This document shows, one piece after another, positions 7,382 to 15,329 of a stretch of 48,436 nucleotides of DNA. Position numbers and translations under genes: made by a program. Each line of letters opens with the position of its first letter. Position 1 is the first letter of the stretch. Location: NCBI GenBank assembly GCA_945638575.1, contig CALZDP010000008.1:1-48436 (forward strand), read 5' to 3'. Source of the stretch: an uncultured Clostridia bacterium (GTDB lineage: Bacteria > Bacillota > Clostridia > Christensenellales > Borkfalkiaceae). The notes under the pieces were generated by a model that searched no databases, had not been told where the DNA came from, and worked only from the letters and a program-made list of their open reading frames with translations.

Positions 7382-7471
7382 TTTTATCGCAACTTGTTAT
7401 TTTAATATTTTTATTGCAATAACCTACTAACAGTTTTATCGCAATATGCGACCATAAACTTTTATAGCAAT
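7382..7471. repeat. Four iteron-like tandem repeats
   Basis: TTTTATCGCAA, TTTTATTGCAA, TTTTATCGCAA and TTTTATAGCAA begin at 7382, 7409, 7434 and 7460, so the period is 25-27 bp. The bases between the cores are not conserved. They occupy nearly all the space between mscL and its putative terminator. Confidence 0.6.
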
Positions 7472-7483
7472 TAGTGACAAAAA

Positions 7484-8089
7484 TTATTCTGCTTTATTTT
7501 GTTTAAGTTCTTGCAAAATTTGGGCAAGTAACTTTTCGGTTTCGGTGGGCTGTGGTGCAGGTGCGGGAACAGATTCTGCCTTTACCGACTTTTTAGGCGC
7601 TTTATCGGGGTTGTGCTTAGCATAACGGTCAAGCCACTTTTGTTCCATTTTGGTAAGTTCTTCATCGTTATCGAGTTTTTGTTGAACTTCGTTGCACATT
7701 CTTTCGTTTACGTCGGCAATGTCTTTTGCTTTGTTGATTAGTTTAACGAGCAAAAATACTACAAACGCAATAATAATGAAGTTAATAACGGCGTTAATGA
7801 ATGCACCCCAATCGATATAAATGGAATTAGCAAGATCAACAACGGTAGCGCCTGCTTCGTCAACGGTGGTAGCCTTTTTTAAATAGGTGTAAATGCCGTC
7901 AAGCGAATTACTGCCTAAGCAAAGCGCTAAAACCCAGTTTATAACAGGCTTAATAATGTTGTTGCTAAGCGCGGTAACTATTGCCGTAAAAGCGGAGCCG
8001 ACGATAACACCGACGGACAAGTCAACCACGTTACCACGGGTGATAAATGTCTTGAACTCTTTGAAAAACTTTTTCATTTTGTACATCAT
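7484..8089 (-). CDS. mscL: Large-conductance mechanosensitive channel (MscL)
   Basis: MscL forms a pentameric membrane pore that opens on osmotic downshock. MKKFFKEFKTFITRGNVVDL (from residue 5) is the conserved N-terminal amphipathic part, and VGVIVGSAFTAIVTALSNNI the pore-lining TM1. TM2 lies near residues 94-118 (AFINAVINFIIIAFVVFLLV). At 201 residues it is longer than the usual 130-150, owing to a longer periplasmic loop and a cytoplasmic tail of charged helix, Pro/Ala linker and final coiled coil (TEKLLAQILQELKQ). The true start may be the ATG at 8077, which aligns better with the family; neither ATG has a strong ribosome-binding site. Confidence 0.93.
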   Translation of the reverse strand: MMYKMKKFFKEFKTFITRGNVVDLSVGVIVGSAFTAIVTALSNNIIKPVINWVLALCLGSNSLDGIYTYLKKATTVDEAGATVVDLANSIYIDWGAFINAVINFIIIAFVVFLLVKLINKAKDIADVNERMCNEVQQKLDNDEELTKMEQKWLDRYAKHNPDKAPKKSVKAESVPAPAPQPTETEKLLAQILQELKQNKAE

Positions 8090-8110
8090 CTTTTATTATT
8101 TTTTATTTAT

Positions 8111-8133
8111 AAATCGACCTATAGGTCGGTTAT
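8111..8133. repeat. CTTATAG palindromic repeat, copy 3 (fully palindromic form)
   Basis: CGACCTATAGGTCG (8115-8128) is a perfect 14-bp palindrome followed by GTTAT. It lies 17 nt behind the argS stop and just upstream of mscL. Confidence 0.75.
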
Positions 8134-8150
8134 CTCAACTTTTTTTAATA

Positions 8151-9839
8151 TTACATCTTTTCGGGCGTTTTGACGCCGAGAAGCGCAAGCGCATTTTTAA
8201 GGGCGTATCTTGTGGCTTTTGTAAGCATTACCCTGTATGCGGTTTGAGATTTTTCGGTTGAAATTATCTTGCAGTCAAAATAGAATTTATTAAAGGCTTT
8301 TGATAGATCAACCGCAAAACGCGCGATATAACAAGGTTCATACTTTTCGGCGGCGTTTTTGACTACGTCGGGGAAGGTTTCCAAAACAGAGCAAAGATTA
8401 AATTCATCGTCATTTACGGTGATATCCTTCCAATCGAAACCACCGTCCTCCCCTGCGCGAGAGATTACGCTGTTACAGCGCGCAACCGTGTATTGACAGT
8501 AAGGCGCGGTTTCGCCGTCAAAGTTTAAAACTTTATCGTAACTAAACACTACGTCTTTGATTTTATTGTTGTAAAGCATTCCGAAAACTGCTGCGCCGAC
8601 GCCTACTTCCATAGCGGTTTGCTCTTTATTTTGCAAAGAGGGATTTTTTTCGTTAATGACCTCTAAAGCCTTTTCGTAGCAGCGACTAAGTACGTCCTCT
8701 AACAATACGACGTGCCCCTTACGGGTACTCATGGCGCCGTTCTCTAACGAAACCATACCGTATGCAACGTGCACCAAATCCTTTGCCCATGGCTTGCCCA
8801 TGAGTTCCAAAACTTTGAAAATCTGTTTAAAATGCAGGTTTTGCTGGTAAGCAACAACGTACAGGCACTTATCAAAATCGTAAGTATTTTTGCGATAAAT
8901 TGCCGCGGCGATATCCCTTGTAGCGTATAAACTTGCGCCGTCGGAGCGTAAAATGATACACGGCGGCATATCGTATTCGTCAAGGTTGACAACCATTGCG
9001 CCTTCGCTTTCGACAAGCAAACCTTTTTGTTTAAGTTCGTCGACGACCGGTTGCATTTTATCGTTATAAAAACTTTCGCCCGCATAAGAGTCAAACTGTA
9101 CGTCCAAAAGTTTGTAAATTTTATCGATTTCTTTTAAAGTGATTTCCTTAAAATAATTGAAAAGTTCAACACATTCTTTGTCGCCCGTTTCTATCTTTTT
9201 AAAGTACGCCCTTGCCTCGTCGTCCATTTCGGGATTGTTTTCCGCTTCTTCGTGATAACGGACGTAAAGACGGGTTAGCTCTTTCAATCCTTCTTTATCT
9301 ACGGTTTCACGGTTGCCCCATGCTTTATAGGCGTAAATAAGTTTGCCGAATTGCGTTCCGTAGTCGCCCAAATGGTTGATACCGACAGCGTTGTAACCTA
9401 AAAATTTATAAATTCGATAAAGCGCAGCGCCTATTACTGTGGTGGAAAGATGGCCTATGTGGAAAGGTTTAGCGATGTTTATCGAAGAATAATCCATACA
9501 TACGGTTTTGCCATTGCCTAAGTCCGAAGCCCCGTAACGGTCTCCGCCGTCAATTACCTTTTGCAAAACCTCTTTGGTAAAAGCCTTTCTATCTAAACGG
9601 AAGTTAAGATATCCGCCCACACATTCAACCTTTTCTATACCGGGAATTACGCCGACGGACTGTTGCAAATCGGTTGCAATTTGGTTGGGGGCTTTTCTCA
9701 GCGCCTTGCAAAATTTGAAACAAGGAACGGCAAAATCGCCCACTTCCTTTGTGGGCGGAACTTCTATAAAGCCTTCTATTTCGTCGGCGGTAAAGCCGTC
9801 AATGTTTAAATTTTCTGCAATAAGACGTTTGTAATTCAT
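8151..9839 (-). CDS. argS: Arginine--tRNA ligase
   Basis: This class I synthetase charges tRNA-Arg. The 562-residue protein has the N-terminal Add1-type domain, the HIGH motif in KPFHIGHLSTTVIG (HIGH at 127-130), MSTRKGHVV in the KMSKS position, and a C-terminal anticodon-binding DALR domain that ends in LLGVKTPEKM. The start is placed at the ATG preceded by GAAGGAG 5 nt upstream; the frame is open 18 codons further but without a ribosome-binding site. No T-box is present in the short leader. Its promoter is back to back with that of ychF. Confidence 0.96.
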   Translation of the reverse strand: MNYKRLIAENLNIDGFTADEIEGFIEVPPTKEVGDFAVPCFKFCKALRKAPNQIATDLQQSVGVIPGIEKVECVGGYLNFRLDRKAFTKEVLQKVIDGGDRYGASDLGNGKTVCMDYSSINIAKPFHIGHLSTTVIGAALYRIYKFLGYNAVGINHLGDYGTQFGKLIYAYKAWGNRETVDKEGLKELTRLYVRYHEEAENNPEMDDEARAYFKKIETGDKECVELFNYFKEITLKEIDKIYKLLDVQFDSYAGESFYNDKMQPVVDELKQKGLLVESEGAMVVNLDEYDMPPCIILRSDGASLYATRDIAAAIYRKNTYDFDKCLYVVAYQQNLHFKQIFKVLELMGKPWAKDLVHVAYGMVSLENGAMSTRKGHVVLLEDVLSRCYEKALEVINEKNPSLQNKEQTAMEVGVGAAVFGMLYNNKIKDVVFSYDKVLNFDGETAPYCQYTVARCNSVISRAGEDGGFDWKDITVNDDEFNLCSVLETFPDVVKNAAEKYEPCYIARFAVDLSKAFNKFYFDCKIISTEKSQTAYRVMLTKATRYALKNALALLGVKTPEKM

Positions 9840-9861
9840 AAATCTCCTTCGACAACGAATT

Positions 9862-9890
9862 ATTTTATCATATAATCCGCTAAAAGACAA
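9862..9890 (-). promoter_or_regulatory. Promoter of argS
   Basis: On the minus strand TTGTCT (9885-9890), a 17-bp spacer and TAAAAT (9862-9867) preceded by TGA form an extended -10 promoter. The transcript leader is only about 20 nt. Confidence 0.65.
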
Positions 9891-9899
9891 CAAATAAGA

Positions 9900-9928
9900 T
9901 TGAAAATTTAATAAATTTGTGCTATATT
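9900..9928 (+). promoter_or_regulatory. Promoter of ychF
   Basis: TTGAAA (9900-9905), a 17-bp spacer and TATATT (9923-9928). It is divergent from the argS promoter with 9 bp between the two -35 boxes. Confidence 0.7.
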
Positions 9929-9955
9929 GTTATAAGATTACAGGAGATATAGCAA

Positions 9956-11053
9956 ATGAAATTAGGTGTCGTAGGACTTCCGAACGTAGGAAAGTCAACT
10001 TTATTCAATGCAATTACTCACGCAGGCGCTATGGCTGCGAACTTCCCCTTCTGCACGATAGAGCCGAACGTCGGCGTCGTTGCCGTACCGGACGAAAGGC
10101 TTAGTAAACTGGCAAACCTTTATAACTGCAAAAAAATAGTCCCTGCCACTATCGAGTTTGTAGACATTGCAGGGCTTGTTAAAGGCGCTTCTAAAGGCGA
10201 GGGTTTGGGCAACAAATTCCTTTCGCATATACGGGAAGTCGACGCTATCGTACACGTAGTGCGTTGCTTTAAGGACGAAAACGTTACCCACGTGGAAGAT
10301 ACCATTGACCCTATCCGCGATATCAACATTATCAATTTGGAACTTATTCTGTCCGATATGGAAGCCATTGAAAAACGGCTTGACAAGGCAAAATCCATGA
10401 TGAAAACCGGCGATAAAAAATACGCCGAAGAAGCCGACCTATTAAGTAGAATTTACGCCGCATTGGAAAGTGAAAAACCCGTTAGGTCAATTAACTTCAC
10501 CGACGAAGAAAAGGACTATGTCAAAGGGCTGTTTTTACTAACCTATAAGCCGGTAATTTATGCGGCAAACATCTCGGAAGAAGATATTTCCGTACCCGAA
10601 GACGATATCCCCATGGTTAAAGCGGTAAAAGAATTTGCCAAAGCCGACGGAAGCGAAACTTTGGTTATTTCGGCTAAGTGCGAAGAAGAGATTTCAGAAC
10701 TTCCCCCCGAAGAGCAAAAGGACTTTTTGGACGCCTTGGGCTTAAAGGAAAGCGGACTTAACCGTTTGGTTAAAGCCTCTTATAAACTGCTTGGGCTTAT
10801 GAGTTTTTTGACCGCCGGCGAACCCGAAACCCGCGCTTGGACTATTAAAATAGGTACCAAAGCCCCGCAGGCGGCAGGTAAAATTCATACCGACTTTGAA
10901 CGCGGATTTATACGCGCGGAAGTTGTTGATTATAAAACCTTGCTCGAATGCGGTAATCTAACCGCCGCCCGTGAAAAAGGTAAAGTTCGTTCCGAAGGTA
11001 AAGATTACGTTATGCAGGACGGCGACGTGGTATTGTTTAGATTTAACGTCTGA
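9956..11053 (+). CDS. ychF: Redox-regulated ATPase YchF (Obg family)
   Basis: A P-loop NTPase of the OBG family that hydrolyses ATP rather than GTP and associates with ribosomes. GLPNVGKST (7-15) is the Walker A motif, DIAGLVKGA the G3 region, and the C-terminal third (about 275-365) is a TGS domain ending in [15 protein letters not shown]. The length of 365 residues is typical. AGGAG lies 9 nt before the ATG. It is a single-gene unit between its own promoter and a 16-bp-stem terminator. Confidence 0.96.
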   Translation: MKLGVVGLPNVGKSTLFNAITHAGAMAANFPFCTIEPNVGVVAVPDERLSKLANLYNCKKIVPATIEFVDIAGLVKGASKGEGLGNKFLSHIREVDAIVHVVRCFKDENVTHVEDTIDPIRDINIINLELILSDMEAIEKRLDKAKSMMKTGDKKYAEEADLLSRIYAALESEKPVRSINFTDEEKDYVKGLFLLTYKPVIYAANISEEDISVPEDDIPMVKAVKEFAKADGSETLVISAKCEEEISELPPEEQKDFLDALGLKESGLNRLVKASYKLLGLMSFLTAGEPETRAWTIKIGTKAPQAAGKIHTDFERGFIRAEVVDYKTLLECGNLTAAREKGKVRSEGKDYVMQDGDVVLFRFNV

Positions 11054-11092
11054 TTTATTCGATTTGATTTACGATATAATTTAGCATAATTT

Positions 11093-11131
11093 AAAAACGG
11101 TTTTTAGTTTGCCACTAAAAACCGTTTTTTT
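11093..11131 (+). terminator. Terminator of ychF
   Basis: AAAAACGGTTTTTAGT (11093-11108) and ACTAAAAACCGTTTTT (11114-11129) form a perfect 16-bp stem with a 5-nt loop and a T tract. Confidence 0.85.
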
Positions 11132-11145
11132 AGTAAAAAAACAAC

Positions 11146-11172
11146 AAAAGTCCGCCTATAAGCCCATTAACG
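11146..11172 (-). repeat. CTTATAG palindromic repeat, copy 4 (reverse)
   Basis: AAAAGTCCGCCTATAAGCCC followed by ATTAACG, between the two terminators that separate the convergent ychF and gap genes. Confidence 0.8.
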
Positions 11173-11185
11173 CCTTAATCATAGA

Positions 11186-11215
11186 AAAAATCCGTCATTT
11201 TCACGGCGGATTTTT
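11186..11215 (-). terminator. Terminator of gap
   Basis: AAAAATCCGTC (11186-11196) pairs with GGCGGATTTTT (11205-11215) with one G-T pair. It lies 20 nt behind the gap stop and has a U tract in either direction. Confidence 0.75.
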
Positions 11216-11234
11216 GTTTAGAATTTAATAACTA

Positions 11235-12299
11235 TTAAGCCTTTTCGATTTCGGAAAAATACTTAATGGTTCTAACCATTTGAGAAGTGTAAGAGTTTTC
11301 GTTATCATACCAAGAAACAACTTGTACCTGATAAGTATCTTCGTCAATCTTCTGAACCATGGTTTGAGTAGCGTCGAATAAAGAACCGAACTTCATACCG
11401 ATAACGTCGGAAGAAACGATTTGGTCTTCATTGTAGCCGAAAGATTCGTTAGCCTGAGCCTTCATAGCAGCGTTGATAGATTCAACGGTGATGTTTTGAC
11501 CTTTAACGACAGCAACCAAAATGGTGGTGGAACCGGTAGCGGTAGGAACACGTTGAGCGGAACCGATAAGTTTGCCGTTGAGTTCGGGGATAACAAGACC
11601 GATTGCCTTAGCAGCACCGGTGGTGTTAGGAACGATGTTCATAGCGCAAGCACGGCTTCTTCTTAAATCGCCCTTTCTTTGAGGACCGTCTAAAGGCATT
11701 TGGTCGCCGGTGTAAGCGTGAACGGTTGTCATGATACCGCTAACGATAGGTGCATAATCGTTTAACGCTTTAGCCATAGGTGCTAAGCAGTTTGTGGTGC
11801 AACTTGCTGCGGAAATAATATGATCGTCTTTAGTTAAGTTGGTGTGGTTTACATTGTAAACGATGGTAGGAAGGTCGTTTCCGGCAGGAGCGGAAATAAC
11901 AACGTTCTTAGCGCCGGCATCGATATGAGCCTGTGCTTTTTCCTTCTTTGTGTAGAAGCCTGTGCATTCCAAAACAACGTCAACTTTGAGTTTCTTCCAA
12001 GGAAGATTCTGTGCCTTCGGCTCAGCATAAATAGTAATTTCTTTGCCGTCAACGGTGATGGAACCGGGGGTTACAACGGTTTTGCCGTCTTCAGCCAAAA
12101 CAGCGTCTTTGTATTCAACTTGATGTTCTCTTGCGTAGTTACCCTGTGTGGAGTCATACTTAAGAAGATGAGCAAGCATCTTGGGGCTGGTTAAATCGTT
12201 GATAGCAACGATAGTATAGCCTTTTGCACCGAACATCTGTCTGAAAGCAAGACGGCCGATTCTTCCGAAACCGTTAATTGCAACTTTTACATTTGCCAT
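11235..12299 (-). CDS. gap: Glyceraldehyde-3-phosphate dehydrogenase, type I
   Basis: This glycolytic enzyme oxidises glyceraldehyde-3-phosphate to 1,3-bisphosphoglycerate with NAD. The Rossmann motif NGFGRIGR lies at 9-16, and catalytic Cys167 is in [12 protein letters not shown]. The length of 354 residues slightly exceeds the usual 330-340, with small additions in the NAD domain. AAGGAG precedes the ATG by 12 nt. It is monocistronic, with a near-consensus promoter and its own terminator, as expected for a highly expressed gene. Confidence 0.97.
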   Translation of the reverse strand: MANVKVAINGFGRIGRLAFRQMFGAKGYTIVAINDLTSPKMLAHLLKYDSTQGNYAREHQVEYKDAVLAEDGKTVVTPGSITVDGKEITIYAEPKAQNLPWKKLKVDVVLECTGFYTKKEKAQAHIDAGAKNVVISAPAGNDLPTIVYNVNHTNLTKDDHIISAASCTTNCLAPMAKALNDYAPIVSGIMTTVHAYTGDQMPLDGPQRKGDLRRSRACAMNIVPNTTGAAKAIGLVIPELNGKLIGSAQRVPTATGSTTILVAVVKGQNITVESINAAMKAQANESFGYNEDQIVSSDVIGMKFGSLFDATQTMVQKIDEDTYQVQVVSWYDNENSYTSQMVRTIKYFSEIEKA

Positions 12300-12388
12300 A
12301 ATTTATAAAATCTCCTTCATTGATTTTCGATTTTGTTTTTATTTTCTTATTTTCAAAAACCTTTTTTATATCGGTTTTTTTCAACCAT

Positions 12389-12417
12389 ATTATAATAGAA
12401 TATTAAAACTTCGTCAA
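12389..12417 (-). promoter_or_regulatory. Sigma-A promoter of gap
   Basis: On the minus strand TTGACG (12412-12417), a 17-bp spacer and TATAAT (12389-12394). The leader of about 85 nt is AT rich. The remaining gap up to 12529 shows only a weak AT-rich hairpin. Confidence 0.8.
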
Positions 12418-12529
12418 TTATTTAAACGCACTTTTGTTTCTTTAACAAAAATTTTAAGAATCTAAGTGCTTTTTAATTACTTTAAGCGGTTTTAACAAAC
12501 ATTTCGGGCAGTTCTTTTTCAAAATCCCC

Positions 12530-13645
12530 CTATTTTAAATTGTCGGGGTTCAGACATTTTAATTGGTCAAGAACAAAAATGCCGTCTTTGCGTATAAGTT
12601 TATCGTCAAACCAAATTTCACCGCCGCCGTATTCCTTAGTCATAATTAAAACCAAGTCCCAATGCAGCGCGGAAACGTTACCATTACTGCAGTCCTCGTA
12701 ACTGCACCCCGGTGTAAAGTGAATGGAGCCTGCAATCTTTTCGTCAAACAAAATGTCGCCCATCGGTTTTGTTACGAAAGGATTTACGCCGATAGCGAAT
12801 TCGCCGACGTATCTTGCGCCTTCGTCAACGTCGAAAACTTTTTCGACTTCATTACTGCCGTTAGCGGTGGCTTTTACTATCCTGCCGTTTTTGAATTCCA
12901 AACGGATATTTTCATAGCGGACGCCGCCCTGTACTGAAGGCGCGTTGTAAGAAATATAGCCGTTTACGCTATCTTTAACCGGTGCGGAGTAAACTTCGCC
13001 GTCGGGAATATTACATTCCCCTGCGCATTTTACGGCGCCGATGTTTTTAATGGAAAAACTTAAATCGGTGTCCTTTGCGACAAGCCTTACCTTATCCGTT
13101 TTGTCCATTAAGGCTTTTAAGCCGTCCATTGCCCTATCCATTTTTTCGTAATCTAATGTGCAAACGTCAAAGAAGAAATCTTCAAAGGCTTCGGTAGACG
13201 TGCTCGACTGCTGCGCCATGGACGGAGAAGGATATCTTAAAATCACCCAGCGCGTATTGTTTACACGCTTTTCGTGGTGAACGGGATAACTGTATAATTT
13301 GGAATATGAAGCGTTTTTGTCCGCAGGAACGTCTGAAAGTTCAAAAGCGTTTGCGCCCCCGCGGATACCGATGTAACAATCCATGTCCTCCATCATATAA
13401 CCGTCGTATTTTGCCCACAGTTTTAAGGCGTCATCGTTTGCGCCGGAAATTTGCGCGCGCATAACGGAATGATCACGCAAAACCGCAAAAGGATATGCGC
13501 CGACCTTGTAAACTTCGTTTATGACTTCTTTCATAAGGTCGGTAACTTCACCGAAACCTTCAACCATAACCTTTTCACCCTGTTTTGCACGAATGGAATG
13601 GTTTACCAAAACTTTTGCAAGTTTGTTTAATCTTGGATCTTTCAT
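12530..13645 (-). CDS. Aminopeptidase, M29 family (AmpS/PepS-like)
   Basis: M29 enzymes are cytosolic metallo-exopeptidases that remove N-terminal residues from peptides. The 371-residue length, the N-terminal LNKLAKVLVNHS and VMVEGFGEV, the family stretch RWVILRYPSPSMAQ, and the C-terminal metal site region IHFTPGCSYEDC with HWDLV fit thermophilic aminopeptidase T relatives. AGAGG lies 6 nt before the ATG. It lies downstream of an FAD-dependent dehydrogenase on the same strand; the 90-nt gap carries a palindromic repeat, so co-transcription is uncertain. Confidence 0.9.
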   Translation of the reverse strand: MKDPRLNKLAKVLVNHSIRAKQGEKVMVEGFGEVTDLMKEVINEVYKVGAYPFAVLRDHSVMRAQISGANDDALKLWAKYDGYMMEDMDCYIGIRGGANAFELSDVPADKNASYSKLYSYPVHHEKRVNNTRWVILRYPSPSMAQQSSTSTEAFEDFFFDVCTLDYEKMDRAMDGLKALMDKTDKVRLVAKDTDLSFSIKNIGAVKCAGECNIPDGEVYSAPVKDSVNGYISYNAPSVQGGVRYENIRLEFKNGRIVKATANGSNEVEKVFDVDEGARYVGEFAIGVNPFVTKPMGDILFDEKIAGSIHFTPGCSYEDCSNGNVSALHWDLVLIMTKEYGGGEIWFDDKLIRKDGIFVLDQLKCLNPDNLK

Positions 13646-13707
13646 TTTAAACCTCTTTTAAAGTTTAACTTTTTTTAACCTATTACCTGTTAACTGCGTA
13701 CAAAAAG

Positions 13708-13737
13708 CCCCGTTAACGGGCTTATAGGCGGACTTTT
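13708..13737 (+). repeat. CTTATAG palindromic repeat, copy 5
   Basis: CCCCGTTAACGGGCTTATAG followed by GCGGACTTTT. Its last bases contribute to the stop codon of the FAD-dependent dehydrogenase gene at 13736-13738. Confidence 0.85.
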
Positions 13738-15136
13738 AGTCTTTTAACTTTTTCAAAATGGAATCCGCAACCGAAAGACCGTTGGCGGAAGCCTGCTGAA
13801 GTCCGCGCGTTACGCTTGCGCCATCCCCTATGGAATACAAGCCTTTAATACTTGTTTCAAAATTTGTATCGACAACGACGGAGTTAGAATAGAATTTGAC
13901 TTCTATACCGTAAAGCAAGGTTTCGTCGCTGGCAAGCCCCGGTGAAACTTTGTCGAGTGCGTAAATCATTTCTATAATATCGGTCATTATTCTGTGCGGA
14001 AGAACAAGGGACAAATCGCCCGGAACAGCGTCTTTAAGGGTGGGTACAAGGTTGTTTCTTGTTAATCTTTCTTCGGTTGTTCTGCGTCCTCTGCGAAGGT
14101 CGCCGAAACGCTGAACTAAAATTTTACCGTCGCAAAGCATATTTGACAGTTGCGCTATATGCTTGCCGTATTCGATAGGCGTCTTAAAGGGCTTTGTAAA
14201 GTTTTTGGAAACCAAAATGGCAAAGTTTGTATTTTTGGTTTTATAATCTTTACTTTTATAGGCGTGTCCGTTAACCACCGCAAGGCCGTTTTCGTAATAT
14301 TCGGTAGCGACTTCGCCCGAAGGATTGGTGCAAAAAGTCCTTACTTTGTCGTCAAAGGTCTGCGAATAATAAATTAGTTTTGCCTCGTAAAGGTTGCGGT
14401 TTAATTCATCCATAACTTCGTCGCGACATTCAACCCTTACGCCGATGTCAACGGTACCTACCTTTGTAGCAATATCATGCTTACGGCAGATGCCTAAAAA
14501 CCATTCCGACCCTTCACGCCCGATACCTGCGACAATTTCGGAAGAATAATAGGTTTCGCCCTTGTCGGTGGTAACGCCTGTACACTTTCCGTCCTCGATT
14601 AAAATATCGGTAACCATAGTGTTGAAAATCATTTCTACGCCGATATCTTCAAGGTGGTGCTGTAATCTTGTGTAAATTTTATAACCTTCTTCGGTGCCTA
14701 AATGCCTGATGGGACATTCGATAAGTTTTAGGTTTGCGCCGATGGCTTTACGTCTGATTTCACGGATTTCCGCTTCCTTATCAAGGCCGTAGACAAAGGT
14801 GTCCGCGCCGAATTTTAAGTATATATCGTCGGAGCGTTTAATAAGTTCAACTGCCTTTTCATAACCCAAAATCTGTTGAAGGTTACCGCCGACGTCCGGG
14901 GATAAAGATAGTTTTCCGTCCGAAAACGCCCCTGCGCCGGCAAAGCCCGTAGTTATCGAACAAGGCTTACAACCTGCGCAAACGCCCGTGTACCTTTTGG
15001 GACAGGTGCGCTTTTCGATGCTTCTGCCCTTTTCTATAATAAGTACCTTAAGGTCGGGACGCTTTTCTTTAAGTTCATAAGCGCAGAAAATACCGGAAGG
15101 TCCTGCACCGATGATTATGACGTCGTAATTTTGCAT
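13736..15136 (-). CDS. FAD-dependent dehydrogenase (COG2509-like)
   Basis: A 466-residue flavoprotein. The N-terminal FAD-binding motif is IIGAGPSG (8-15). A cysteine cluster, CPKRYTGVCAGCKPC (about 43-57), is followed by FAGAGAFSDGKLSLSPDVGG, the hallmark of the uncharacterised NAD(P)/FAD-dependent oxidoreductases related to COG2509. The C-terminal GLYSIGDGASVTRGLQQA completes the FAD site. The substrate is unknown; a role in reducing a cofactor or in tRNA/rRNA chemistry has been guessed for relatives but not shown here. It is divergent from the U32 gene, and its stop codon lies within a palindromic repeat. Confidence 0.88.
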   Translation of the reverse strand: MQNYDVIIIGAGPSGIFCAYELKEKRPDLKVLIIEKGRSIEKRTCPKRYTGVCAGCKPCSITTGFAGAGAFSDGKLSLSPDVGGNLQQILGYEKAVELIKRSDDIYLKFGADTFVYGLDKEAEIREIRRKAIGANLKLIECPIRHLGTEEGYKIYTRLQHHLEDIGVEMIFNTMVTDILIEDGKCTGVTTDKGETYYSSEIVAGIGREGSEWFLGICRKHDIATKVGTVDIGVRVECRDEVMDELNRNLYEAKLIYYSQTFDDKVRTFCTNPSGEVATEYYENGLAVVNGHAYKSKDYKTKNTNFAILVSKNFTKPFKTPIEYGKHIAQLSNMLCDGKILVQRFGDLRRGRRTTEERLTRNNLVPTLKDAVPGDLSLVLPHRIMTDIIEMIYALDKVSPGLASDETLLYGIEVKFYSNSVVVDTNFETSIKGLYSIGDGASVTRGLQQASANGLSVADSILKKLKD

Positions 15137-15174
15137 AAAAGACTCCTTAAAAATTAAAAATTATTTCCATGTAT

Positions 15175-15203
15175 ATTTTAACATACCGTAAAAAAAATAG
15201 CAA
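15175..15203 (-). promoter_or_regulatory. Promoter of the FAD-dependent dehydrogenase gene
   Basis: On the minus strand TTGCTA (15198-15203), a 17-bp spacer and TAAAAT (15175-15180) preceded by TGT, an extended -10. Confidence 0.6.
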
Positions 15204-15257
15204 ACGCTTAGGTAAAAATATTACAAATTGTTTTGCTTTTAGTCTGCCGTAAAAACA

Positions 15258-15286
15258 TTGAATTATTAAAGGTTTTATGTTAAAAT
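15258..15286 (+). promoter_or_regulatory. Promoter of the U32 gene
   Basis: TTGAAT (15258-15263), a 17-bp spacer and TAAAAT (15281-15286) preceded by TGT. An AGGGG site precedes the ATG at 15330. Confidence 0.65.
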
Positions 15287-15329
15287 ATTTGTGCGAAAAT
15301 TTTTATTTACCGCTTGAATCAGGGGTTTT

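Noticed and set aside
7382..7471. CRISPR array
   Set aside because: Four short degenerate cores of 11 bp with a 26-bp period do not fit a repeat-spacer layout, and no cas genes are present.
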